A program made the position numbers and the translations under genes. A stretch of 32,859 nt of DNA from JADHUC01 sp964617665 (lineage in GTDB: Bacteria; Planctomycetota; Planctomycetia; Pirellulales; Pirellulaceae): contig CAZUAH010000096.1 in assembly GCA_964617665.1 (NCBI GenBank), positions 1 to 32,859 of the forward strand, read 5' to 3'. The notes beneath the pieces were generated by a model that was not told where the DNA came from, ran no database searches, and saw nothing but the letters and a program-made list of their open reading frames with translations. Below are positions 26,043 through 32,859 of this stretch, piece after piece. Numbering within the stretch: the stretch's first letter is position 1; every line of letters starts with the position of its first letter.

Positions 26043-26834
26043 ATGGAGATCCAGCTATGGCACATCCTCGTCTTGGCGGTGATTCAAGGAATCGCTGAAT
26101 TTCTGCCCATAAGTTCCAGCGGACACGTGGTGATTATGGCAGAGGCCCTTGCACCGGGCGGTGCGAAGGACTTTGATGTCGGCGACGTAAATATCGTGCT
26201 GCACATGGGAACCCTGCTATCGATTTTGGTTTTCTACTGGCGACGTGTTGCCCGGTTGTTGCTAGAAGACCGTAGAACCGTCGGCCTGTTGATAGTGGGA
26301 ACGATCCCGGCGGTCTTGCTGGGCGTGCCGGTCAAGTTGCTGGATACAGGGCTCCTGGAAAGCCCCCTTCTAGCCGGAGCCTTGCTGATCGTGACCGGAG
26401 CCATTCTGATTTGGGTCTCCCGTCACCAGTATGGCAGTGGCGATTACCGAGATCTCAGCCTCTTGAAAGCGTTTCTCATCGGCGGCGCCCAAGCGGCCGC
26501 GCTAATGCCGGGACTTTCACGCAGTGGTGCGACCATCTCGGCGGGACTAGGTTTTGGACTATCCCCGAACGCCGCGGCCACGTTTTCTTTCCTGTTGGCC
26601 ATTCCCGCGATTGCCGGCGCCGGATCCTGGGAGATTGTATCCATGGTTAGGGACCACGAGACGTTTTCGACACCCGTGGGTTATCTGCTGGCGGGGGCAT
26701 TTGTCTCGTTCATCGTCGGCCTGGCGTCCCTCTGGTGGCTGGTCCGCTGGTTGGAACGCGGGCGTTTGCAGTGGTTTGCCGCTTGGTGCATCCCGGTGGG
26801 TGTTATCGTCATCGTGTGGCAGTTGCTGACCTAG
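26043..26834 (+). CDS. uppP: Undecaprenyl-diphosphatase UppP/BacA (263 aa)
   Basis: This integral membrane enzyme recycles undecaprenyl pyrophosphate to the monophosphate carrier used in cell-wall synthesis. Both family signatures are intact: the Glu-rich N-terminal motif GIAEFLPISSSGH with Glu19 and His28, and PGLSRSGATIS at 156-166 with Arg160. About eight hydrophobic helices are present and the length is normal. The gene stands alone with a poor ribosome-binding site. Its stop codon shares the palindromic CTAG with the stop of the convergent rarA gene, giving a 4-bp overlap. The call is secure. Confidence 0.96.
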   Translation: MEIQLWHILVLAVIQGIAEFLPISSSGHVVIMAEALAPGGAKDFDVGDVNIVLHMGTLLSILVFYWRRVARLLLEDRRTVGLLIVGTIPAVLLGVPVKLLDTGLLESPLLAGALLIVTGAILIWVSRHQYGSGDYRDLSLLKAFLIGGAQAAALMPGLSRSGATISAGLGFGLSPNAAATFSFLLAIPAIAGAGSWEIVSMVRDHETFSTPVGYLLAGAFVSFIVGLASLWWLVRWLERGRLQWFAAWCIPVGVIVIVWQLLT

Positions 26835-28171
26835 TCATCGCTCTTGTCCTTTCCCTTTCGCAACATCTGCCGGATGACCTCTAGCCGTTGCGCCAACCTC
26901 GCCTCGAAGCCGCGATTCGCGGGCCGGTAGTATTCGCGATCCACGCCTAAGTAGTCCTGTTCGGCGACGCCCGATTCCGTGTTGTGCGAATACTGATAGC
27001 CATCACCGTGCCCCAACTTCTTCGCGCCAGAGTAATGGGAATCGCGAAGATGCACGGGAACCGGCAACACGCGTCCTTGGCGGATATCACGACGTGCCTC
27101 GGCGATGGCCACCGTCGAGGCGTTCGACTTTGGAGCGCATGCAAGGTACGTCACCGCTTGGCTGAGCGTCAATTGGCATTCCGGCAGACCGACGAACTCA
27201 CAAGCCTGCATGGCAGCAACCGCCAACGGCAGCGCCTGAGGGTCCGCGTTGCCGATGTCCTCGCTGGCCAAGATGATCAGCCGGCGGCACACAAAGCGAA
27301 TGTCCTCGCCACCCTCCAACATCCGAGCCAGCCAATACAGCGCCGCGTCGGGATCCGAGCCTCGAATGCTCTTGATCAACGCGCTCGCTGTGTCGTAGTG
27401 GGCATCGCCGGATCCGTCGTACACCACGGCCTTGCGTTGCACAGACTCCTCGGCTAATTGGCGGGTGAACTCCAACGGTCGCGTCTCGCTTGAAAGCACA
27501 CCGATTTCCAATGCGGTCAGTGCTCGCCTTGCGTCGCCGTCGCAAACCTCGGCAAGGAAACCCATCGCGTCCTCATCCATACGCACATCGTGGCGGCCCA
27601 ATCCACGGTGCGAGTCCGCTAACGCGCGCCCCAACAGGATCTTGATGTCGCTCGGCGAGAGCGCTTCGAACTGAAATACTTGACTTCGGCTGACCAGAGC
27701 GCTGTTGACGGCGAAGAAAGGGTTGGAGGTGGTAGCACCGATCAACGTGATGATGCCGTCCTCGACATCCGGAAGCAAAACGTCCTGCTGTGCTTTGCTG
27801 AAGCGATGAATCTCGTCGACGAACAGAATCGTCTTCCGGCCCCCTGCAGCCAATTCGTCACGGGCATCGTTCATCAAAGCCCGCAGTTCCTTCACGCCGG
27901 AAGTAACCGCACTCAATTGCCGGAAGTAGCTGCGTCCCTCGGTCGCGAGCAGCCTGGCCAACGTCGTCTTTCCCGAGCCCGGTGGGCCATAGAATATCAC
28001 GGATCCCAACCGGTCCGCTGTCAAAAGGCGGCGCAGCAGTTTGCCATCGCCCAGAAACTGCTTTTGACCAACAAACTCTTCCAGCGAAACAGGTCGCATG
28101 CGTGCCGCAAGCGGTTGCGCACGCCGGAGGTTATCGGCTTCCGTCCTTTCAAATAGTGGCTTGTCGGACAT
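26831..28171 (-). CDS. rarA: Replication-associated recombination protein A, AAA+ ATPase (446 aa)
   Basis: RarA (MgsA) is a clamp-loader-related AAA+ ATPase acting at stalled forks and single-stranded DNA ends. Walker A is GPPGSGKT (62-69), Walker B is ILFVDEIHRF, and sensor 1 is GATTSNP. The C-terminal tetramerisation domain is recognisable from DPDAALYWLARMLEGGEDI and the late HLRDSHYSGAKKLGHG. The ATG at 28171 is preferred over an in-frame ATG at 28195 because AAGGTGA lies 6 bases upstream. It is the last gene of the dnaJ-like/rnpA/yidD operon, 24 bases after yidD. The stop overlaps the uppP stop. Confidence 0.96.
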   Translation of the reverse strand: MSDKPLFERTEADNLRRAQPLAARMRPVSLEEFVGQKQFLGDGKLLRRLLTADRLGSVIFYGPPGSGKTTLARLLATEGRSYFRQLSAVTSGVKELRALMNDARDELAAGGRKTILFVDEIHRFSKAQQDVLLPDVEDGIITLIGATTSNPFFAVNSALVSRSQVFQFEALSPSDIKILLGRALADSHRGLGRHDVRMDEDAMGFLAEVCDGDARRALTALEIGVLSSETRPLEFTRQLAEESVQRKAVVYDGSGDAHYDTASALIKSIRGSDPDAALYWLARMLEGGEDIRFVCRRLIILASEDIGNADPQALPLAVAAMQACEFVGLPECQLTLSQAVTYLACAPKSNASTVAIAEARRDIRQGRVLPVPVHLRDSHYSGAKKLGHGDGYQYSHNTESGVAEQDYLGVDREYYRPANRGFEARLAQRLEVIRQMLRKGKDKSDD

Positions 28172-28195
28172 CGTTTCACCTTGCGATACCGGCAT

Positions 28196-28435
28196 CTATG
28201 GCGGATCGTAGCCACCGGGGTGGAACGGGTGGCATCGACAGATTCGCCAAATCCCGCGCGCGGCACCCACAGTCGCGCCATGTTTCTTGACAGCCAAAAT
28301 GAAGTATTGGCTGCAAGAAGGCGTAAACCTACACTGTCGGCCGATCACTGGACTGAGCGTTACCTGGTAGAATCGCACAGCCACGATCATCAGCCAACCC
28401 GGCAGCCCCACAATCGCAGCCCACAAGAATCTCAC
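28196..28435 (-). CDS. yidD: Membrane protein insertion efficiency factor YidD (79 aa)
   Basis: This small protein supports YidC/Sec-dependent membrane insertion. The family core is exact: FYQVTLSPVIGRQCRFTPSCSQYFILAV, with Cys residues in CRFTPSCS, followed by RICRCHPFHPGGYDPP at the C-terminus. An N-terminal hydrophobic helix precedes it. The start is a GTG that overlaps the rnpA stop in a GTGA tetranucleotide, which implies translational coupling. rnpA and yidD are neighbours in very many bacteria. The usual partners rpmH and yidC are not present here. Confidence 0.97.
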   Translation of the reverse strand: MRFLWAAIVGLPGWLMIVAVRFYQVTLSPVIGRQCRFTPSCSQYFILAVKKHGATVGAARGIWRICRCHPFHPGGYDPP

Positions 28436-28803
28436 TGCCGCTGTCTCCTCAGCCTTTTGGCCAGTTGTCTGGCCACTTTGGGCAACGACTCAGAGATTGC
28501 AGCATAGTCCAGCTCCGCCCCGCGCCGTGGCCGAAAGACCAAGTCCAGACCGGCAGGCAATTCGCTTCGGGATTTGCGAAAAGCCTCGCGAATCAGGCGC
28601 TTCCAGCGGTTTCGCACTACTGCGCCGCCAACTTTGCGCGACACGGACAAACCCAAACGCGGATAGGGAAGTCCGTTCTGGCAGCCGCGAACGACCAGCA
28701 CGCGATCAGCCGCATACGCGTCGTTCTGGTACACGCGATCGAAGTCGGTACGAGTACGCAAGCGATACTTGCGAGGAAAACGTTCATCGACCACGTCGGT
28801 CAC
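28432..28803 (-). CDS. rnpA: Ribonuclease P protein component (123 aa)
   Basis: RnpA is the protein subunit of the tRNA 5'-processing ribozyme. The core FPRKYRLRTRTDFDRVYQ and the RNR-type motif GGAVVRNRWKRLIREAFR are diagnostic. The GTG at 28803 is chosen because it overlaps the stop of the upstream gene (GTGA) and yields the normal family length; a longer in-frame extension to 28947 lies inside that upstream gene and is unlikely. GGGGAAAGAAG precedes the start. A second GTGA overlap links it to yidD. Confidence 0.95.
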   Translation of the reverse strand: MTDVVDERFPRKYRLRTRTDFDRVYQNDAYAADRVLVVRGCQNGLPYPRLGLSVSRKVGGAVVRNRWKRLIREAFRKSRSELPAGLDLVFRPRRGAELDYAAISESLPKVARQLAKRLRRQRQ

Positions 28804-29111
28804 TCTTCTTTCCCCGAGGTGTCGTCGTCGGTGGCATACAGAGGCTTTGTCGCCCAATCGTCTTCTCTTATCGCCGTCGGTCGCTTTTGTTGACGGGCCA
28901 GCGTTGCCGAATTCATGTACCGACGAGTTGCCCTTGCGGCCCACCAAGCGAACACAATCAGCACTAGCCCCAAAACTGCTACTGATGCCAAAGCCAATAG
29001 CACCTTTACGCGATCTTTCGGTTCCAGGCGCACAATCAGCGGTTGCTCCGCCTGGGTCTGGGCCAACCAGAGGGCGACATTGGCAAGAAGCGTTCCGAGT
29101 ATGCCTACCAT
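28800..29111 (-). CDS. Small membrane protein of unknown function between the J-protein and rnpA (103 aa)
   Basis: No family is recognised. There is an N-terminal hydrophobic segment (VGILGTLLANVALWLAQ) and a stronger transmembrane helix at about residues 36-60 (VLLALASVAVLGLVLIVFAWWA), followed by a basic then acidic cytoplasmic tail. The start overlaps the J-protein stop by 7 bases (ATGGTAG) and the stop overlaps the rnpA start by 4. This coupling on both sides makes a real gene likely. The conserved-looking context may mean a role in membrane or RNA processing, but that is inference. Confidence 0.75.
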   Translation of the reverse strand: MVGILGTLLANVALWLAQTQAEQPLIVRLEPKDRVKVLLALASVAVLGLVLIVFAWWAARATRRYMNSATLARQQKRPTAIREDDWATKPLYATDDDTSGKEE

Positions 29112-30043
29112 TTCAAATCCGAACGAGGGTTCAGTGGATATCGCTGATCGAGACGACGAAGCATTTCGGCGCTCTCATCATCAAGCGATTCGGGCAACGC
29201 GATTTGGATTTCAGCGTACAAGTCGCCGGTACCTTTCTTGCCAGGCACACCCATGCCTCGGAGTCTCAGACGTTTTCCGCCCGAGGTCCCTGGGGGTACC
29301 TTTAGGGCGATCTCACCGTTGGGCGTTGGAATGTCGATCGTAGCCCCCAGCGCGGCTTCGGCTAACGTCACGGGAACGGATACCTCCAAGTCCCTGCCGC
29401 GGCGGCGGAAGTACGGATGCTCGGCAACGCGAACGGCAATGACTAGATCGCCTTTTGGTCCACCGTTAGGTGATGATTCGCCTTGCCCGCGCAGACGCAT
29501 TTTTCCACCGTCTTCGGTGCCCGGTGGGATCGTAATCGTAATCGTCTCGGACTTTCCGCTGGGCCGCTGGACCGTTATTTGGGCCTGACCACCGAGGATT
29601 GCGGTGTTGAAAGGTACATGAAGTTCATGACGCAGGTTCTGACCACGAGTCGGAGCCCTTTGACGGCCGCCGCGGCGATGTCCCCCGCCGGTGAACTGCG
29701 CAAACATATCCTCGAATCCACCAAAGCCGCCTCCGCCTCCCGCTTGGCCGAAGATTTGTCCCAGATCGATGTCCTGGAAGCCCTGTGGCCCTCCTCGAAA
29801 CCCGTGTCCGCCACCGCCCATCGACTCGAAAGAGTGTCCGTACTGGTCGTACATCTGACGCTTTTCCGAATCGTTCAGCACATCGTAGGCTTGTTGGATC
29901 TTCTGGAACTTCTCCTTCGCCGATTTGTCATCTGGATTCATGTCCGGATGATGTTCGCGCGCAAGGTTTCGGTACGCCTTCCGGACGTCGGCCTGAGTCG
30001 CTTTTCGGTCTACACCTAGTATTTGATAGTAGTCTTCAGCCAT
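29105..30043 (-). CDS. cbpA: CbpA-type J-domain co-chaperone without a zinc finger (312 aa)
   Basis: The J domain occupies residues about 4-68 (DYYQILGVDRKATQADVRKAY) with the HPD signature at 32-34, which stimulates DnaK ATPase. A Gly/Phe-rich linker covers about 76-115 (GGGGHGFRGGPQGF, GGGGGFGGFEDMF). The C-terminal substrate-binding domains follow directly (LHVPFNTAILGGQAQITV, MRLRGQGE, DLYAEIQIALP). The CxxCxGxG zinc modules of DnaJ itself are absent, so it belongs to the CbpA class. GAAGAAGACG lies upstream of the ATG. It is the first gene of the operon that continues to rarA, with a palindromic element immediately upstream. Confidence 0.93.
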   Translation of the reverse strand: MAEDYYQILGVDRKATQADVRKAYRNLAREHHPDMNPDDKSAKEKFQKIQQAYDVLNDSEKRQMYDQYGHSFESMGGGGHGFRGGPQGFQDIDLGQIFGQAGGGGGFGGFEDMFAQFTGGGHRRGGRQRAPTRGQNLRHELHVPFNTAILGGQAQITVQRPSGKSETITITIPPGTEDGGKMRLRGQGESSPNGGPKGDLVIAVRVAEHPYFRRRGRDLEVSVPVTLAEAALGATIDIPTPNGEIALKVPPGTSGGKRLRLRGMGVPGKKGTGDLYAEIQIALPESLDDESAEMLRRLDQRYPLNPRSDLKW

Positions 30044-30055
30044 TTTTCGTCTTCT

Positions 30056-30292
30056 TCTAGTTCGACTGTTTGACTTCGACCCCTGCTGGCTCGTCCGGCA
30101 GGTGGACCAGTTTGAAAGGCTAAGAAAACGTCTCTCTAAGACACCTAGTCATCCCCTCTTCGCCGCCCACGGCGGCGAAGAGGGGATGACTAGGTAAGCA
30201 AGGTGGTGAGCGGCCGCGTTAGCTGCCCAAACATCGGCTCCTGCCAGACGAGCTGGCAGGGGGCCAATACCAACTCAAACAGTCGAACTAGA
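30056..30292. mobile_element. MITE-like palindromic element (about 237 bp) with 18-bp terminal inverted repeats
   Basis: The two ends, 30056-30073 and 30275-30292, are perfect 18-bp inverted repeats (outer end TCTAGTTCGACTG...). Each arm also carries an 8-bp hairpin with a CCTGC...GCAGG stem: 30082-30102 (one T-G wobble, loop CTCGT) and 30240-30260 (perfect, loop ACGAG). These are near mirror copies of each other. The centre is a 25-bp perfect inverted repeat. No protein is encoded. The nested symmetry around one centre fits a non-autonomous foldback or MITE element. The TA dinucleotides at both tips could be the target duplication of an IS630/mariner-type transposase (inference). A structural regulatory RNA is the alternative. 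Confidence 0.65.
30143..30195. repeat. Perfect 25-bp inverted repeat with 3-base loop (centre of the palindromic element)
   Basis: Bases 30143-30167 are the exact reverse complement of 30171-30195, with loop CAC at 30168-30170. The arms start with ACCTAG and include a CCCCTCTTCGCCGCC core. Such a perfect long hairpin is expected to be extruded or bound by a protein, and it would act as a strong bidirectional stop for transcription or a block to leaders. No T-tract follows on either strand. Confidence 0.95.
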
Positions 30293-30341
30293 CTGCTGCC
30301 AGACGATGTCGTGAGCAGCGCACTGCTTCGAGGACTTGATC

Positions 30342-31094
30342 ATGAATTGCTATATTGCCGAGTTCATTGGAACGGCCATCCTGATCCTCTTGGGCAACGG
30401 GGTTGTGGCCAACGTCGTGCTCAGCAAAACCAAGGGCAACGGCGCGGACTGGGTGACGATTAGTGCGGGCTGGGGATTCGCCGTCTATGTGGCGGTACTA
30501 TGCGTTGGCGAGTTCAGCGGCGCACATATCAATCCGGCTGTCTCCATTGGCTTGGCCGTGGCTGGAGAATTTGAATGGGCCAAGGTAGCGGGTTACGTGG
30601 CCGCACAGATGGCCGGCGGAATCTTCGGTGCGATCGTGGTTTATCTGTTCTACAAGCCACATTACGATGCGACGGACGATCCGGACTCGGTGCTCGCAAC
30701 GTTTTGCACGGGGCCAAACATCCGCGCATTGCCATTCAACTTCGTATGCGAAGCTATCGCCACCTTTGTGTTGGTGTACGCAGTCCTGCTGACCACGAAT
30801 CCGACATTTGCCCTGGCAAGCAGTGACAATGTCGAAGTTGGGCTTGGTTCGATCGGAGCCTTGCGAGTCGGGCTGATCGTATTTGCCATTGGCTTGTCGC
30901 TGGGTGGAACGACCGGATATGCGATCAATCCAGCCAGAGATCTCGGCCCGCGAATCGCACACGCATTGCTTCCTATTCGCGGCAAACGCGATAGCGACTG
31001 GTCCTATGCCCCGATTCCGATCTTGGGACCGATCGTTGGCGGCGTACTCGCGGCGGCTCTGTACCTTGCATTCTCAGGCGAAGTCGCCACCTGA
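30342..31094 (+). CDS. glpF: Aquaglyceroporin, glycerol uptake facilitator-like (250 aa)
   Basis: This is an MIP-family channel with six transmembrane helices and two half-membrane loops. The NPA boxes are SGAHINPAVS (64-66) and GYAINPARDLGPR (196-198). The Asp200 after the second box is the mark of glycerol-conducting aquaglyceroporins, as opposed to pure water channels. The start at 30342 has GAGG at 30330-30333 spaced 8 bases; an upstream in-frame TTG at 30336 is too close to that site. A palindromic element lies 50 bases upstream. The helicase gene follows after 15 bases on the same strand. No glycerol kinase is in the window. Confidence 0.92.
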   Translation: MNCYIAEFIGTAILILLGNGVVANVVLSKTKGNGADWVTISAGWGFAVYVAVLCVGEFSGAHINPAVSIGLAVAGEFEWAKVAGYVAAQMAGGIFGAIVVYLFYKPHYDATDDPDSVLATFCTGPNIRALPFNFVCEAIATFVLVYAVLLTTNPTFALASSDNVEVGLGSIGALRVGLIVFAIGLSLGGTTGYAINPARDLGPRIAHALLPIRGKRDSDWSYAPIPILGPIVGGVLAAALYLAFSGEVAT

Positions 31095-31109
31095 ACGTCG
31101 GATACGGAT

Positions 31110-32546
31110 ATGCAGCCGCTTACGGTCCTGAACGAGCACTTCGGGCACAACAGCTTTCGCGGGCAACAACTGGATGCGATCCAGCGCGTGATGGCCCGGG
31201 GGCATTCGCTCGTGATTATGCCCACGGGTATGGGCAAGTCGCTGTGCTTTCAAATTCCAGCGATTCTTCTGGCCAATCAAGACCAACCCGACTCTGGCGG
31301 GCGCGGGCTTACTCTGGTCATTTCGCCGCTGATTGCGTTGATGAAAGACCAGGTCGACTCGTTGCGATCCCGAAAGATCGCGGCGGCGTACATCAACTCA
31401 TCTCTAACTCGAAGCGAACGGGAACAACGATACGACGCGGTGGGACGAGGCGATTACGACTTATTGTACGTCGTGCCCGAACGTTTCCGGAAGACGGAGT
31501 TCGTCGACGTGATCCGGCGACGACGCGTAGACTTGCTGGCGGTTGACGAGGCGCACTGCATCAGCGAATGGGGGCACGATTTTCGTCCCGATTACACGCG
31601 GCTCCGCGAATTCCGCGAGCTATTAGACTGCCCCACGACTATTGCACTGACGGCAACCGCGACTCCCGATGTCCAAAACGACATCATCCGTCAACTCGGA
31701 CTGCGGGACGACGAAGTCGTGCTATTCCACGAAGGAATCGACCGCCCGAATCTGCGGCTGGACGTAATCGAAACGTGGGGGGACGACGAGAAGCTGGATC
31801 GCATTCTGCGAATGCGCAAAGCACGGCCGGGCAGTGGGATTGTCTATTTCACGCTGATCAAGACGTTGATGCAATTCAGCGACCGCTTGGCCGAGGAGGA
31901 CGTTCCCCATCTGATCTATCATGGAGAACTGGAGCGCACCGAGCGCAAACGCCTACAAGACCGATTCATGAACGAGCCAGACCACCTGGTCTTGGCCACC
32001 AACGCGTTTGGAATGGGCATCGACAAGGAGGACATTCGCTTTGTGGTGCACGCCGACGTTCCAGGTTCGATGGAATCCTACTACCAGGAAATCGGCCGGG
32101 CCGGACGCGACGGGCTCCCGTCCGAGTGCGTGCTGCTGTACGACCAACACGACCTGGCAACGCAGATGGAGTTTCTGAAGTGGAGCAACCCGGACGCCGA
32201 GTTCTACGAGCGCGTCTACGACTTTCTGCAGCATGAATTGGAGCAAGTAACGGCGTTCGGCCTGGACTGGCTGCGCGAGAGACTTCACCACCGGGACAAA
32301 CACGATCACCGCCTGGAAACCGCGCTGGCCATGCTGGACCGCTACGGAGTGATCGAAGGGTCCTTGTCGCCGCTCGAGATTCAGGTGGTCGACGACCTGC
32401 CGAAACCGCTGTGCGACCAGTCGCGTTTGGATGAAAAACTGCGCCGAGACCAGCAGAAGCTCTACACGTTGGTCCAATATGTAAAGTGTGAGGCCGACCG
32501 AAAGGCATTCATCCACGAATACTTCGGCCTGCCCTACGAGGGATAA
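31110..32546 (+). CDS. recQ: RecQ-family ATP-dependent DNA helicase, short form (478 aa)
   Basis: This is a 3'-5' superfamily 2 helicase. Motif 0 (FRGQQLDAIQ), Walker A MPTGMGKS (37-44), DEAH box DEAHC at 146-150 with ISEWGHDFRP, motif III ALTATAT, and motif VI QEIGRAGRDG are all intact, as is the aromatic-rich loop. The protein ends soon after the first zinc-ligand cysteine (Cys460, YVKCEADRKAF), at FGLPYEG. The three further cysteines of the RecQ zinc site (normally CxNCDxC), the winged helix and the HRDC domain are absent. Reading one frame over after the stop, TGCGGCAATTGG would encode CGNW, which looks like a relic of that motif. The helicase core is certain. Confidence 0.93.
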   Translation: MQPLTVLNEHFGHNSFRGQQLDAIQRVMARGHSLVIMPTGMGKSLCFQIPAILLANQDQPDSGGRGLTLVISPLIALMKDQVDSLRSRKIAAAYINSSLTRSEREQRYDAVGRGDYDLLYVVPERFRKTEFVDVIRRRRVDLLAVDEAHCISEWGHDFRPDYTRLREFRELLDCPTTIALTATATPDVQNDIIRQLGLRDDEVVLFHEGIDRPNLRLDVIETWGDDEKLDRILRMRKARPGSGIVYFTLIKTLMQFSDRLAEEDVPHLIYHGELERTERKRLQDRFMNEPDHLVLATNAFGMGIDKEDIRFVVHADVPGSMESYYQEIGRAGRDGLPSECVLLYDQHDLATQMEFLKWSNPDAEFYERVYDFLQHELEQVTAFGLDWLRERLHHRDKHDHRLETALAMLDRYGVIEGSLSPLEIQVVDDLPKPLCDQSRLDEKLRRDQQKLYTLVQYVKCEADRKAFIHEYFGLPYEG

Positions 32547-32617
32547 CAGGCTGCGGCAATTGGAGCCGTGAGGCAAGACTAGGTGCGCGTCGATTCGGCG
32601 AGCGCAATCAACCAGAA

Positions 32618-32859
32618 TCAAACGTGCCACGGGCTACGCATCGGTCGGGTCAGCAGTCGGTTGGCTTCGGCGTCATTGACGAACTGCTCGATGGACGGAT
32701 CCCATCGCAATTCGTGTCCGATGCGACCGGCCGACTCGGCAAGCATCCCCAGGTACGACGCCACGTGCCCCGCCTCGACGGGCGCAACCGGATCGCGCCG
32801 CTGACGCACACAGTTGATGAAATCGGCGTGGTGGTTCGTCGATACGTACACTTGCGGTT
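32618..32859 (-). CDS. C-terminus of a Gfo/Idh/MocA-family oxidoreductase (partial, start beyond the right edge)
   Basis: The reading frame enters from the right edge (internal GTG codons are valine, not starts) and stops at 32618. The visible 79 residues match the end of this NAD(P)-dependent dehydrogenase family as found in Planctomycetota: NHHADFINCVRQRRDPVAPV, then VEAGHVASYLGMLAES, LRWDPSIEQFV and a C-terminus RLLTRPMRSPWHV. The cofactor-binding domain lies outside the window. The substrate is unknown. It is convergent with recQ, separated by about 70 bp. Confidence 0.85.
   Translation of the reverse strand, partial: PQVYVSTNHHADFINCVRQRRDPVAPVEAGHVASYLGMLAESAGRIGHELRWDPSIEQFVNDAEANRLLTRPMRSPWHV

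Noticed and set aside
28804..28947. Longer rnpA with 48 extra N-terminal residues
   Set aside because: The extension lies inside the upstream gene, and the GTGA overlap at 28800-28803 gives the normal family length.
1..32859. CRISPR arrays, toxin-antitoxin or restriction genes, prophage genes
   Set aside because: No direct-repeat arrays and no recognisable proteins of those kinds were seen on either strand.

Overview
The window looks like part of a Planctomycetota chromosome, most likely a Pirellulales-type lineage. The basis is gene content: a very long secretin-type protein built from many N1-like repeats, small membrane-anchored carboxypeptidase-regulatory-like proteins, a zinc-ribbon protein with a huge Pro/Lys-rich linker, a tail-anchored Pro/Gln-rich protein, a stand-alone FHA protein, sugar-phosphate isomerase/epimerase and Gfo/Idh/MocA genes, and alpha/beta hydrolases fused to long exported N-terminal regions. 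GC content is moderately high, genes lie on both strands, and intergenic gaps are often 100-400 bp. No rRNA, tRNA, CRISPR array, phage gene or transposase was found.

Layout. 1-2614 (-) is the N-terminal 871 residues of a multi-repeat secretin-like protein that runs off the left edge. 3001-5120 (+) holds two paralogous membrane-anchored beta-sandwich proteins and a HEAT-repeat lipoprotein. 5110-6249 (-) is a TrmH/SpoU methyltransferase preceded by a small membrane-anchored protein of unknown function. 6654-11324 (+) carries acylphosphatase, an ABC-2-type permease, an ABC exporter-like protein whose ATPase motifs are nearly all lost, and an alpha/beta hydrolase. 11365-13749 (-) is a large exported esterase-like protein, followed by a four-TM protein (+). 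14532-16648 (-) has an exported SH3-domain protein and methionine aminopeptidase; a membrane-anchored VWA protein (+) diverges from it. 17925-19616 (-) is an IlvD-family dehydratase. An FHA protein (-) and a YhcC-type radical SAM protein (+) diverge from what look like overlapping promoters near 20368-20420.

21603-25003 (+) is a tight run of a Pro-rich tail-anchored protein, a zinc-ribbon/four-TM protein and an exported alpha/beta hydrolase that is broken by a frameshift near 24434-24455. 25018-25911 (-) is a TIM-barrel epimerase-like protein and 26043-26834 (+) is undecaprenyl-diphosphatase. 26831-30043 (-) is a compact operon in the order cbpA-like J-protein, small TM protein, rnpA, yidD, rarA, with overlapping start and stop codons between most members. 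Upstream of it, at 30056-30292, lies a roughly 237-bp palindromic MITE-like element with 18-bp terminal inverted repeats, two subterminal hairpins and a central 25-bp perfect inverted repeat. It separates the J-protein operon from a glpF-like channel gene and a RecQ-family helicase (+). The right edge holds the C-terminus of a Gfo/Idh/MocA oxidoreductase (-).

No complete, obviously novel multi-gene system is evident. The strongest candidates for a second look are the catalytically dead ABC subunit in the 7039-11324 cluster, the MITE-like palindrome, the frameshifted hydrolase, the rnpA-yidD genes embedded in a cbpA-rarA operon without rpmH, and the RecQ protein that ends inside its zinc motif.
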